Positions 25,168 through 37,410 are shown, numbered from the stretch's first letter. The stretch: 64,000 nt of DNA from Purshia tridentata (GCA_003254885.1 QANT01004997.1:68921-132920), one strand, 5' to 3'. Program-made: numbers and translations. The notes: generated by a model not told the origin, from the sequence alone.

Positions 25168-25611
25168 TCAAGGATTGTCCTTGGTGACATTCCTGACAGA
25201 GCTCCAAATCTGCCCTAAAGAACTAAGAACATGAGGCAGAAAAGTCTCAATTCCCTTCAAGGTGACCCCAGAAGCAACCCCAATAGCAAGAGCTTCACCA
25301 TAGCCAGGCTTGGAGTCAAGCTTCATGTTGACAATGGCAAGGCTGTTGTTGGTGCTGTCAATCTTTCTTGAAGTCTCAGCCAAAAGCTTGTCCTTTCTGC
25401 CTCTGCCAGAGGTTATGATCCTGAAAAGGGCACCCTGAAGGTCCCCTATGACCTTCAGAGAGGCCTCTTGGGAGTCCAGCCCTTGGGACTCATAGTGGGA
25501 TATCAGTTCTTGTGGGGTTGGAAGCTTTTTCTTTTGGGTATTTTTGGGTGTGGATGTGGGGGTGGTGTTGGGGTTTTGGGAGAGAGAGTTGAAGCCTGGT
25601 GGTTGTTCCAT
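25168..25611 (-). CDS. Conserved plant protein of unknown function (147 aa)
   Basis: A single-exon gene. I chose the ATG at 25611 (MEQPPGF) over one seven codons upstream (MLSLKHQ). The first 30 residues are Pro/Thr/Asn/Gln-rich and probably disordered. The rest is well ordered: PTPQELISHYESQGLDSQEA, a VIGDLQGALFRI segment followed by SGRGRKDKLLAE, and a glycine/alanine-rich moderately hydrophobic stretch (YGEALAIGVASGVTLKGIE) that could insert in or touch a membrane. Codon quality and absence of stops indicate a real gene, and the sequence has the look of a conserved plant family, but I do not recognise it and assign no function. It stands alone, with the receptor pseudogenes on one side and the MITE on the other. 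Confidence 0.8.
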   Translation of the reverse strand: MEQPPGFNSLSQNPNTTPTSTPKNTQKKKLPTPQELISHYESQGLDSQEASLKVIGDLQGALFRIITSGRGRKDKLLAETSRKIDSTNNSLAIVNMKLDSKPGYGEALAIGVASGVTLKGIETFLPHVLSSLGQIWSSVRNVTKDNP

Positions 25612-26509
25612 TTGGTGTTTAAGTGAAAGCAAAAAAAGAATTTAGGGGTTTTTCAGTGGGTTTAGGAGATGAAGAGAAGAACTTCAATGGGGTTTTAGGG
25701 TTTTGGAGAGGGATTTGGATTGGTTTGACTGGAGATAAGGTGTACTCTCTGAAGCAGTTTTTTATTTATTTTTTGCTAGAAATTAGGTATAGCAATGGTG
25801 TTGAAGTGGGCCAGGTTTGATTGCAATGGGCTTTTTGGAGCACATTGTATTGGCCCAAGCTCATTCATATGGGCCAAGACACTCGGATTAGAACAGACCG
25901 GTCCAATTGTACATATTTGCTTCTTTTTCATTTTTGGCACTCAGTTGGATTAATTTTCCAATTTATGCTATAAGCCTATAAGTATAACAAGCATAAATTT
26001 TTGTTTTTAATTACTAGAAAAAGCATTACTCACCTACTCATGACTCATGACTCATGACTCATGAGTGTAACATGACAATTCATAAACAGAAAAACTATTT
26101 GTTACTATTACTTTCTAGTAATTCTGTAACTGGGAATGGAGATGATGTTAGTGTTACTTAACAATTTATCATAATATTACTGTGGGTGTGCATTGATCAT
26201 AAGAAAAACAAAACTATTTAGATTGCACGATATGAAATTTCAAAGTCATTATTGTTTATTTATACTTTTTTGGGTGCATACATATGGTTTATTTATTTAT
26301 TTATTTATTTATGGTGCAAATATGCTTGGAAATCAAAACGTTAGTATATGAAAACCTACGGTTCAAGTTTTACATTCACTCGACCTACATTTTGCTTTGA
26401 AAACCCGCTGTTCCAGAATTCTTACCAATAAAGGCCCTTTATCAAAAACAAGAAAAAGTAGGTTATCAAAGAAATGATTTATGATAAATTCTTGAGGTTC
26501 TTCTGATAC
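25612..26509. other. Intergenic region, 5' of the small unknown gene
   Basis: Contains the promoter of the minus-strand gene ending at 25168, a GACTCATGACTCATGACTCATGA tandem near 26040-26062 and an ATTT run near 26290-26312. No gene is supportable. Confidence 0.55.
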
Positions 26510-27960
26510 TGGTTGAGGAGGGCAAGAGAGCTGCACAGTTAATGAAGGGCCACATAATCCTGGATTCCCTTCAAAGCTGGAGTTGTTAAAAGTACCAAAC
26601 TACCCCTTGGATTGTATAGCCCCTTGGAGATAATTGTGTGCCAAAGACATGAAATGCAGAGCTTTGAAAGAAGCAGGGATTTCACCGTATAGATTGTTAC
26701 AGGAGAGATCCAATCTCTCTAGGTTGGTGAGGTTAGACATCTGATATGGGATGGTTCCAGAGAAGCTGTTATGACTAAGTTCCAACACATGAACAAGTTT
26801 CAATTGGCCAATCTCAATGGGAATACTGCCACTGAGGTTGTTGTTACTGATATATATATGGCTAGGGGGAGGTTGGAGAGTTGATTGTAGTACTGCTGAT
26901 TAGTGGCCAATGCCAAATTGTTGGGCTTCACAAAGATGGGCAACTCTAGATAGCTGATTGTGTCGAAGTGATCACCAGATTCTTGTGATGTCAAACTCGG
27001 AATCCGACAGAGGTTAGAAGGAAGTCCTCCTGTAAGTTGCACCGAGCAGAACTAAATGAATTGTGAGACAAACACCTACTAGCGTAGCGTCGGAACCATT
27101 AATTGGGTTTCAATATTTTATTTGGACATTTATGTTGTATTGGGCCTTTATGTTATATTGGACCTCAATTAAGCCTTACTTATGTAAAAGTCCACACTTG
27201 GGCAATTGTATGGGAACGGCCTCTATGAGCTATAAATAGAGACCCTTACCCACATAAAAAAGGATCTCTCCATATCTCTCCTCTCTCCCTCATTTTCCCA
27301 TTCTCCCATTTTTAGACCTAGCTCTTATTTTCTCTCTAGAACTCTCATACTTCTTTTGTACAATGTAACACTTTTATTCATAATAAGAACCTAAAGACCA
27401 AGTGGATGTAGCCCGATCATATGGATCGTGGTGAACCACTATAAATCTCGTGTTCATTGTGTGTTAATTTGTGTAACAACAGTACTAGAATGGTCAGGTT
27501 CTTGCATCCCATTAGAATTCTCAAAGCCCTAGTAGCATTTGTTAGGTTGTTATTAGAGATGGAGAGAAAAGCTAAGGATTCTACTGAAACTATTTCAGGG
27601 GATATTTGGCCTTAGAGCTGATTACTTGCCAATCTGAGTGCTGTAATTGACTTTCAGGAGTAGAGGGTTTGCGGTAACTCACCAGTGAAGTTGTTGTTGC
27701 CAAGGTCGAGGGTGGTGAGGCATTGAAGCGTATAGAAATTGAAGGCAGAGAGGTCTTCATTTAAGTTGTTGAGTCGTAAATTCAAGGTGGATGGATTTTT
27801 ACAGTTCATAAAAGATGGAGGTAAAGGTCCTATGAGGTTGTTGACATGGAGGAGCAAGTTTTTCAAGCTTGAAAGCTTGCCAATATGGCTGGGGATTGTG
27901 TTGTTAAAGCAATTGCTAGACGAGTCCACAATCTGAAGCTTGCTGGTTTCAGAGTAGGAT
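26510..27960 (-). pseudogene. Leucine-rich-repeat receptor-like protein, broken copy (left arm of inverted pair)
   Basis: The minus strand encodes pieces of a plant extracellular LRR protein. Repeats such as LSHNSFSGTIP, LDLSCNNLYGEIP and LDLGNNNFTGELP resemble the C-terminal LRR block of PSY1R/RLP2-3-like receptors. The frame is broken into fragments (27929-27654, 27042-26800, 26803-26600) by shifts and stops. About 250 bp that the right arm keeps (its 28480-28730) is missing here and replaced by an LTR-like insertion at about 27045-27481. Only the C-terminal half of a receptor is represented and no transmembrane segment or kinase is present. It is the mirror image of the pseudogene at 27990-29215. 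Confidence 0.88.
27045..27481 (+). mobile_element. Solo-LTR-like insertion in the LRR pseudogene
   Basis: This stretch has no counterpart in the other arm of the inverted repeat. It has retrotransposon LTR hallmarks on the + strand: a TATA box (CTATAAATAGAG at 27230), a CT-rich leader, an AATAA-type signal near 27380, and an end reading GTGTAACAACA at 27481, where homology to the right arm resumes. A repeat of TTATGTTGTATTGGGCC type lies near 27130. The left boundary is uncertain (between 27040 and 27133), no target-site duplication is seen, and receptor sequence has been lost at the insertion point. A Copia-type solo LTR or a TRIM remnant is the best reading. Confidence 0.6.
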
Positions 27961-28010
27961 TGTGGTAATTGGCTATAACCGTCTCATAGGCCATTACCAC
28001 AATCCTACTC
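27952..28010. repeat. Centre of a ~1.2-1.4-kb inverted repeat (perfect 18-bp arms, 23-bp loop)
   Basis: GAGTAGGATTGTGGTAAT at 27952-27969 is perfectly mirrored at 27993-28010. From this centre the receptor pseudogenes run outwards in opposite directions with high similarity for more than 1 kb per side, so a transcript across it would fold into a long hairpin. Confidence 0.93.
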
Positions 28011-29215
28011 CGAACCCAGCAAGCTTCATATTGTGGATTTGTCCAACAATTGCTTCAACAGCACAATCCCCAGCAATATTGGCAAGCTTTCAAGCTTTCA
28101 AACTTGCAAAACTTGTTCCTCCACGTCAACAACCTCACAGGACCTTTGCCTCCATCTCTCATGAACTGCACAAATCTATCCACCTTGAATTTACGACTCA
28201 ACAATCTGAATGGCGACTTGTCTGCCTTCAATTTCTCTATGCTTCAACACCCTCGACCTTGGCAACAATTTCACTGGTGAGTTACCGCAAACCCTCTACT
28301 CCTGCAAGTCAATAAAAGCACTGAGATTGGCCAACAATCATCTCCAAGGCCAAATATCCCCTGAAATAGTTTCACTAGAATCCTTAGTTTTTCTCTCCAT
28401 CTCTAACAACAACTTAACAAATGCTACTGGGGCTTTGAGAATTCTAATGAGTTGCAACAAGTACCTGACCACTCTGGTACTCTCCAAGAATTTCTTGTCT
28501 GAACCTTTGCCAGATGATGAAAGCCTAGTAAAACCAGATGGATTATTCAACAATCTTCAGGTTCTTGCTTTGGGTGACTGTCAATTCAAAGGTCAAGTAC
28601 CCACATGGCCAGCCAAGCTTAAAAACCTTGGAGTCTTGGACTTGTCATTCAACCTCATAACTGGTTCCATTCCAAATTGGTTGAGTAGTCGGCCCCACCT
28701 TTTCTACATAGACTTGTCCAATAGCCACCTTATAGGAGGACTTCCTTCTGACCTCTGGCGTATTTCGAGTTTGACATCACAAGAATCCGGCAATCAATTC
28801 GACACAATTAGCTACCTAGAGTTGCCCATCTTTGTGAAGCCCAACAATATGGCCACTAATCAGCATTACTACAATCAACTCTCCAACCTCCCTCAGCCAT
28901 ATATATCAGTAACAACAACCTCAATGGCAGTGATTCCCCATTGAGATTGGCCAACTGAAACTTGTTCATGTGTTGGAACTTAGTCATAATAGCTTCTCTA
29001 GAACCATCCCATATTAGATGTCTAACCTCACCAACCTAGAGAGATTGGATCTCTCCTATAACAATCTATATGGTGAAATCCCTGTTTCTTTCAAAGCTCT
29101 GCATTTCGTGTCTTCCTTCAGTGTGGCACACAATGATCTCCAAGGGGCTATACCATCCGGGGGCAGTTTGGTACTTTTAACAAAGCTTTGAAGGGAATCC
29201 AGGAAAATTAATGGC
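27990..29215 (+). pseudogene. Leucine-rich-repeat receptor-like protein, broken copy (right arm)
   Basis: The plus strand encodes the same LRR segment as the left arm. The longest open stretch, 28210-28944, holds about nine LRRs (for example LVFLSISNNNLTNATGAL, LGVLDLSFNLITGSIP). It is disabled by a frameshift near 28240, an extra C near 28937 that shifts the frame into a TGA, and a CAG-to-TAG change near 29015 compared with the left arm. Homology ends near 29215 (GAAGGGAATCCAGG). Nothing upstream of the inverted-repeat centre provides an N-terminus or signal peptide. The closest family is the PSY1R/RLP2-type receptors; the intact source gene is not in this window. Confidence 0.9.
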
Positions 29216-30285
29216 ATAAAAAAATGATATAAGCGTTTACTTTGACATGGAGAGCAGGGGGGAACAGAGGCTGTTCAAATACTTATTATATTTGTCTGCC
29301 AAGACGTTCAGCTGAAAACATGTTATATCCATAGCTGAATCCAGACCAGAATCATGAGGGTGGAAGAGTTTGATGCTGATTAACTAGTTTTTGTTTTAAT
29401 TACTACCAGTATTACTTCACTACGTACTCTTTACCATTGGTACTCTCGAGTCTGTTACTAGTAAGCTATCCAATTCTTCCGGGGTTACGGGCTCAGGCTT
29501 CTAAAGAACATGTTGTACTTTAGAACTGGGATGAACAATTATTTCTAGATGAAATAATTTTCTCGGGAGGTAATTGGGAGGTTGATCATGGTTCACATAT
29601 ATATAGATCGAGATCATGGTTAACACTTGATCAGTAATTCAAAAAACCGATCACTAGATCAGTTTAGAGAAAGGGGAGAAAGATCATGGTTAACACTTGA
29701 TCAGTAATTCAAAAAATTCTCTGAAAAGGCGAAAAAAGACCGATCACTAGATCAGTTTAGAGAAAGGGGAGAAGCAGCAAGAGAAATTTCTAAAAATTCA
29801 AATAGCAGGAAATGATCCAAAAGTATTTTTTGTTCAATTTTACAGCTGTGGAGCACCTTATTTTATTTTATTATAATCAATTTTATCTCATCTTTATTGG
29901 ATTCTGACACCAAACAGGTTGTGCTTATAATAAAAGTAAGTTTTAGTAGCCACCACCATGCCACTTCATGTTAGTCAAGCTTGGAAATATAGAATATATG
30001 AAGAAGAGCGAATGAAGCCTCCAAGCAGATGATGAATTATGTGATGAAGTATTACAGTCGTACTCGTAGACACTACATTGCACTAGAATGAGCAGAGCAG
30101 CCAATTAGAATTAATTGTTATTCAATTTTAAGTGAGAAAAAAAGACAATTTGGTATTGACTATGAATCAGGGCACCCTCAAATATACATCATCAAAACAC
30201 CTATCTCTCTGTATTATACCTCCATTTCTAAGTAATATTCAAGATAAAACTTGCAAGACCGCAATTGCTATAAACATCTCAACTC
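29216..30285. other. Intergenic region with a direct repeat
   Basis: Between the receptor pseudogene and the 3' end of the H+-PPase gene. It contains a direct repeat at 29611-29773 and otherwise AT-rich unique-looking DNA. The last 100-200 bases next to 30286 are probably the PPase 3' UTR. Confidence 0.6.
29611..29773. repeat. Imperfect tandem repeat (70 and 93 bp)
   Basis: 29611-29680 is repeated at 29681-29773. The second copy carries a 23-bp insertion between the shared AATTCAAAAAA and CCGATCACTAGATC blocks. No function is evident. Confidence 0.88.
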
Positions 30286-33200
30286 TCAGAGAAAGACAGG
30301 AGCCATGACCAGCGTTATTGTAGCAAGCATCTTGATGAGAACATGCAGTGAAGGTCCTGCTGTGTCTTTGAATGGGTCTCCCACTCTGCAACTCAAAACA
30401 AACAAATAAACCACATCACATAATTGTTAGAGAGAAAGAGAGAGAGCATGATAAGAACAATGAAGACAACAATAAGAATTAATAATGATGATAACAATAA
30501 GAATTAACATAAACGAACAAATATTAACAGGACTTACGTATCTCCAGTAATAGCGGCCTTGTGGCATTCACTTCCTTTGCCACCAAGAACCCCCGTCTCG
30601 ATGTACTTCTTTGCATTATCCCAGGCACCACCTGCTGTGTTCAGGAAAAGAGCCATGAGAATGCCTGAAACTGTTGCAAACATCAGCATGGAGGCCACAA
30701 CTTTAGCACCAAGTAGAGGTTGTCCGGTATAGTATCCAAAGATCCGGAACACAATACCTGCAAGGATACAAGCAAGATTTAGTCCTTCATCAATCATCAT
30801 ATAAGAAAAGAGGAATGGTCAAACATGAAAGCATTCAAGAGGAAAAAAGGGAGAAAAAAGATAATGAGAAATTGGGATAATTGACCCACCAACAGCTATA
30901 GGTGAAAAAATAGCCAAGGCACCAGGTTTTATCATCTCCCTTAAAGATGCAGACGCTACAATAGCAACACAACGACCATAATCTGGCTTCTCCTTATAGT
31001 CCTGCAGCAAGCATGTTAGACAAAGCATAATTTAACAGCAAGATTAATTGTTTAACTAGCAGTCATGCACACATATATGGTGTGTGCTGCATACATTATA
31101 ATTTTGTCTCATCTAGTCATCCGTTTTTGCTCAACTTATTTTACAGGTTCTCTCCCTTATATTTCATTTCAACACTTGCTGTCAATTTATTTACAATAAT
31201 ACCATTATATACTTTGACACTCACTTTTAATTTACTTGCAATGATATCCATTTTTGTAAACAGATTGTGAATTAATTAAATTATGTATTTAAAGGGCATT
31301 TAGGACATTAAGCCCCTGATCCCAAAGAAGAGCTTGACTTTATAATAGTAAAGATTTACAGCATGGAAATTAGGAGGAAAACTTATACTAACCATTATAC
31401 CAGGCCTCTCAATAAATTGCCTTCTTACTTCCTTAACAACCTCTTGAGCAGTTCGGCCAACTGCTGAACAAGCCCAAGCACTAAACAAAAAGATAAGCAT
31501 AGAGCCCAACAATCCACCAACGAACACTTCTGGAATGGCGATATCGACCTGGTAATGAGTTCATATTCCAAATTAAACAGAATGGCATTTGAAACCAGGG
31601 AAATAATATATCAATGGTGGAAGAGCAGTTTTGCTTACCTGTGTGAAAGGTATGTGAGCAAATGTAGCTACCTCATCCATATAAGCACTAAACAGAAGAA
31701 AAGATGCAAGTGCAGCAGATCCTATGGCAAATCCTTTAGTGGTAGCTTTTGTAGTGTTCCCTACTGCATCAAGAACATCGGTGATCTCCCGAACACTTTC
31801 TGGCTGTAAGGATACATTTATGCTAAATTATAAATAAATAAACAGAAAAAAAAAAGAAAAAAAACAAGAATAGTTTTCACAGACCAAGACAATAATCTTA
31901 GAGAATTCATCATTCAAGGGGCTACCTGCTGACTCATCTCTACAATTCCACCAGCATTATCAGCTATTGGACCAAACATATCCATAGTGAGAACATAAGC
32001 GGCAGTGCTGAGCATTCCCATTGTTGCTACAGCCGTTCCAAACAGCCCACCAGTTGGATTTCCATTTTCGTCAATAAGTCCAGAGGTTTGGCCCAGCCAG
32101 AAAGCTGAGATAATAGATACACTAATGACAAGAACAGGAAGAGCTGTTGATTCCAGACCCAAACTGACACCAGCAATTATATTAGTCCCGTGACCTGTGG
32201 AGCTTGCAAGAGCTAATGTGCGTACAGGCTCATGCTTGTAGTCAGTATAGTACTGGGTAATCCAGACAAAAATATATGCTGTGATGATGCCAACCAACCC
32301 ACACAAGGCAAAGTTAAACCATGCAGATGGAGCTTGTTCAGTGTAAAGCAACCATCGGGTAGACTGTGAAGTCAAACAACCACAATGACAATAGTGGCTC
32401 AAAATTAGAAAGTCTGAACTTAAAACAATGACATTTTCTAATGAAGAAGAAAATGAAAGATAAAACTGTGAATTAGCAGCTGAACATTACTGTTACTTGT
32501 TAGAAAACAGAAACATGATGAAATGGCCAATGAAGTATTACCGCACCAAATGTCAGAACAGCCAAAACTATTGTAATGGAATATCCTCTCTTTAGAATTG
32601 CCATAGGATCCTCGGCAGAACTCTTCGCACCAGAATCACGCGTACCCCTAATTGAAAATATGCCAACTGATGAAATCACCAGATCAAAAGAGTGAACAAC
32701 CAGAGGAAACAAGATGAAACCAGACGGATCTGCAAAAACAGTGAATGCATAGGTGAGTCTTTAACAGAAATCGATGACCCTGTTTGAACAAAAGCAGTAA
32801 CAATAATAATGAAAAGGTCAAAGCACACAGCTAAAGACAAATGTCCTTGAGATATTTAAAAAATACAACACCAAACTTGTGCTTGCCTTCAATTTTACAA
32901 CGTTGAGCCATTGTTCCCCCAAGTATCATAGCACTGATTATTTCAGCTGCAATACTTTCAAAAAGATCAGCACCTCGAGCTGCGCAATCGCCCACATTAT
33001 CTCCAACCTTAATTGAAATTATTTCAATGATCAAATTGAAATCAATAAATTTAGCAGAATAAATTTACCTATTAAAAGGTAGCATAGAAATTTATTGAGT
33101 GAAGTTCTCAACTATGGATAAAATAATTTAACCCTTTTTTTCATTTCTGGTATGTCTGCACAAAACCTTCATGCAAGTTAACCAACGACTATAATTATGC

Positions 33201-36200
33201 AACCATAGTCATACAAATACATCAAAATCTGCTTATACTTTCAGCAAATATCTTCTCCTTTATTTTTTTTATTTCTCTTCGATTGTCTTTTTATTATGTT
33301 TATGCATACAAGGAATTCTTTCATATGAATTGAGGCTTGTCCTCAATGCCTGAGAACATAACATCAAATACATCTACCTTTGATAAATTGACATTTTTCT
33401 CAATTCACAGATATATCGAACAAATCACCTGTCATTCATTTTCACTGGCTCTTACAAGTAATAACTCATTTTTTATTTATTTATCAATACGCAATTTCCA
33501 CACCTTGAGCCATACAACTTACCATAGGGTGGGCAAACTGCCTTTCCTATCACCTTGTAAACAAATAAAAAGTTTCATTGACCTTAAGACCCATAAATAG
33601 ACTAACAAAAAATTTGGACGTGGATAGGAAACACATAAAAATGGAACTGGGCCTTCAATGTAAAATACTACTACCTAGTATTTTGGGGTTCCAAACATTT
33701 CAACGGTAACTCATTTTTCCTTTGATTTCCACCCCAAATTTAATAATAAATAAAGCCACGTGAGGAAAAAAGATGAACATCATATCAGAATTGTTTTTAA
33801 CCCAAAGCATAGGCCTTTAAATGAAGCTAACAAAGGGAAAAAAATTACCAGATCTGCAATCACAGCAGGATTCCTAGGATCATCCTCAGGAATTCCCTGC
33901 TCTACTTTTCCAACAAGATCTGCTCCAACATCGGCTGCTTTTGTGTATATTCCACCCCCCAACTGAGCAAACAGAGCAACAAAAGAAGCTCCAAAGCCAT
34001 ATCCAACAAGAAGAAGAGGCACTGAAAGTAAAGTACATCAAATTCAAGCACCAGAGCTTAGAAAAATGGAAAGAGCAGAAAATGCATATGGAGTCAAACG
34101 GCTACTCCAATTTAATCATTTGAGCCAAATCTACCACTTAGTATGTATAACCTGTAAATACATTGACAAACAGATTGAAGAAAATCTAACCAAGATCCTC
34201 AAAAAAAATATAAAATCAATATTTAGATAAATCAATACAGGTAACACAAGATAACCCTGAAGATATTCCATAAACATATATAAAATAAAAAACTAAGGAT
34301 AAGTGATGGTCTGGTAAAGCTTGCAACACTAAATCTTAAGAAGACACAGCAGAACACTTAAGTGTCCCATCATATGGTAAAAAAAATAGGAACGGAAAAA
34401 GCTTGTTTAAACTTATGTAAAAGATATCATAATCAGTAGCCAAGGTGAAAGGATGGTCAACACATACAGTCAGTAACCTTCACTGAATCTGGCGAATCCA
34501 CTCCCAACCAAACATAAAATGTGGCATACAAGATGGCTATGCCAATTACAGCCATACCAACAACCACCATAGCAGAAAAACCACCAGCACGAACAGCTAT
34601 CTGCACATGGTATTTCCCCTTTAAAATATGAATCTTATGCGTTCTCAGAAAATTAACTACATAAGACACAGACCTGCAATGCCTCTCTTGCAGACCGTCT
34701 TGCAGCACTAGAGACTCGAACGTTTGCACGAACTGACACCCACATCCCAACATACCCTGCGACACCTGAGCACAAAGCTCCCAATAGAAATGCAGCTACC
34801 GTAATATATGCAGAAGTGAACCTGCATCAGCAAGTACAGAATCATGAAGTTTTGTTGACAGAGATTTTTTCCTTTTGATTGGGGTGAAGAGCATAAACAG
34901 CATTGTAATGAGTATAAAACTCATATTATCACCTCCCAATACCAGATGCCTCTTGCTGAGGAGTCGTACTGCGGAACAAATATATGCAAAAGATAACCAC
35001 AGCCAGTAAAAATGCCATCTTAGAGATGGTCCCATACTGAGTCCTGAAGAAACCTTCAGCTCCATCACGTATTGCATCTGATATCTAAAAGAGAAATGAC
35101 AAGCTCATGTAAATCACACGAAGAGTTAACGAATGTCATCACTAAACAACATATCAGACCATCTTTAGTCTTTTCATTCTTAGAAAACAGCAGACACAAT
35201 CATCATACTTCACACTCATGCCAAAAAGTAAACATCATACTTTAGGCATTAGGGGGAGACTTGTCAGCCAGACTCTAGTTTATGAACAGCTAATGCAGTT
35301 AGGCTATTGGCTATTATGCATTTCATTACTCATAAAAATTAACATATGATTCTTACAATTCTTCTTACACATGAGAATGTGCATGTGATACAAATATATC
35401 AGCATCAAATCCAACAAACCTATTGTGCTGTGCTTGGTGTATTATCAACTCCATACTGATTTTTTTATTTAAAAAAGAAATTGTAGTTCTTGGTATAGTT
35501 TATGTATCCCTGTAGATGATAATAAAAAAGAAAGCACAAAACCTACTGAAGCCAAAGGCTTCAACTAAAAATTTTCAAAAAACCTTGACCACATAATGTA
35601 ACCAGTGGGGAAAAAACCTTGAATACATAAGAGGAAAGGGACAATAAATTATCAGTACATTCAATGACTCATAAATTATAAAGATGCATTAAATTTAATA
35701 AAACTTCATAGATAAAGACATTGGAAGAAGATGTACCTGAACCATCTCTGGAGGTCCCTCATCCTTTGCGAGAACCCATTTAGCAAGGTACAATGACAAA
35801 AGGAAGCTGATAATACAAACCGAGAAGACAAACACAATGATAGGAGAAGTACTTGCTCCAATGTAAAAGACCGCTCCAAGTGCCAGAAGCAATATCACAA
35901 AAAGAACACGGACATTTATTCGCATCAGAATTCGAAAAATCTGCACAAATGTAGAAGTCAAGACCATAAGAAATATGGAAAACTCTCAACTTTTTTTTCT
36001 CTCAATTAAAGGCAACACAAGAAAAATAAAGAAAAGATGTGTCTAGAAAGGAAATTAAAGATATAATTTTTCCCTACACTAAAAAAACACTAATTAAAAA
36101 ATAACAAGGTACTAAACTGGACATAACATTCTTACCAATGGGGTGTAAGATTTCCCACGCATGTTCGGAAATGTCCTCGGCCTGTCTTGGTAAGACCCCA

Positions 36201-36234
36201 ATTTACCATCCTCCAAATCGTCATCCATGACCAT
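30286..36234 (-). CDS. AVP2: Type II H+-translocating inorganic pyrophosphatase (AVP2 class, 802 aa)
   Basis: A membrane proton pump driven by PPi hydrolysis; the Arabidopsis type II enzymes (K+-insensitive) are placed in the Golgi. Exons (minus): 36234-36136, 35940-35737, 35084-34933, 34821-34674, 34600-34468, 34021-33849, 33007-32887, 32729-32542, 32363-31926, 31803-31639, 31548-31393, 31001-30890, 30757-30538, 30385-30286, summing to 802 codons, which as I recall is the length of Arabidopsis AVP2. Signatures: [11 protein letters not shown] with the [12 protein letters not shown] substrate loop, [46 protein letters not shown] and the last loop [15 protein letters not shown] with [15 protein letters not shown]. 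Some 14-16 membrane segments are evident. I start at 36234 ([11 protein letters not shown]); the frame is open for 28 more codons to the upstream acceptor, but I see no in-frame ATG there. The intron after 32887 has a GC donor. A separate 5' UTR exon ends at 37226. Confidence 0.95.
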
Positions 36235-37410
36235 AATATGGCTGGAATTCACTTTCCGAGCTACAGGAAAAGGATTGTACTCACCACCTTGGGGCAAGTC
36301 GCCCCCTGAACCTGGACGCTGAATTTTGAATGTTCTGATTCGCCAGAAATAATATTTCTAGAATGTCACCTCAAACAAGAAGCAGTATCTTTGCTTAATG
36401 ATCCAGATTCCCTCTAAACTCAAAAACTTCTCTGCTTTTTCCCTCCCCACAACATAAAATCTCAACAAGAAATATTCGTCTTCAAATCTCTTTAGTATCC
36501 AAGCCACTTTCCAATTGAATAAGAAACCCTCAGTTTACTGACTGCATTATGAAATGTAATTACGCAGAAACAAAAAACCTCAGCATGTAACATAGAACCT
36601 TTAACTATGATAAAAGAATTTCTTAGAATAAGAATGTAATACGAAAATTTAAAAAAAAAAAAAAGAAATGAAAAGGACAAATTAGTCTATCTCTAACAAA
36701 TACTAAACCACAGAAATGAGCTACCTTTTTCATTATAATGTACTACGAAATCTCCAATCGGTAGTAGCATTCAACTTTAATAACGAAAATGAGCATTTGA
36801 GAGACAGAACACATCAAAAAACAAAACTTGGTCCCACTGTGAATTTCACACTCCTATTCATTAGACTACACTGACCAACCCAAAAGCCAAAATGGATTAA
36901 CCAAACGTAATTTGAATGCTTCATGTTGTTTCCGAGATGATGCTAGAAAAGAGAAACTAACAGCAAACGAAACAATGCCAAAAAACCTTGGATATCTCTC
37001 TCTCTCCCCCTCACCTTTAGCACTCACTTTCTCGGCACTCAAACAAAACACTAATAAAATCGAAGCTTTTTCCATACAAAACTGCCCAAAACCTATGGAG
37101 ATCCGAATGCAAAAGCCCAAGATTCGAAATCGAGCGCCGCGAACCGAACCGATCATTAAGATCTCTATAACAATCAAAACAGCAACCGAAAAAACGAGAG
37201 TTTGAGAGAGAAAGCATGTTCTTACCAGTGAACGAGTGAAATGAATGAATGTGATTGCAAGGTAGGGTTTCAACAGCTTCTTCTTCTTCTGACTCTTCTT
37301 TCTCTCTCTAAAAGAAAATTCAGAGAGAGAAAAACTCAAAGACTTTTCTCAGAGACAGACTTGGGAGGGAGAGAGAGAGAGAGTCCAAACTCCAGAGAGA
37401 CAAAATTAAT
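36235..37410 (-). other. 5' UTR exon and leader intron of the H+-PPase gene
   Basis: On the minus strand a pyrimidine/GA-rich leader (about 37410-37226) ends at ACTG followed by a GTAAGAAC donor. A matching acceptor lies at 36319 (TTCAG, exon resumes at 36318), leaving 84 leader bases before the ATG at 36234. The 0.9-kb intron is AT-rich and holds no gene. Assignment rests on splice consensus and position; transcripts would confirm it. Confidence 0.6.

Noticed and set aside
31555-31809. 84-codon plus frame and similar frames at 33337-33600 and 33760-33966
   Set aside because: Antisense shadows or intron sequence of the H+-PPase gene, whose exons there are fully supported.
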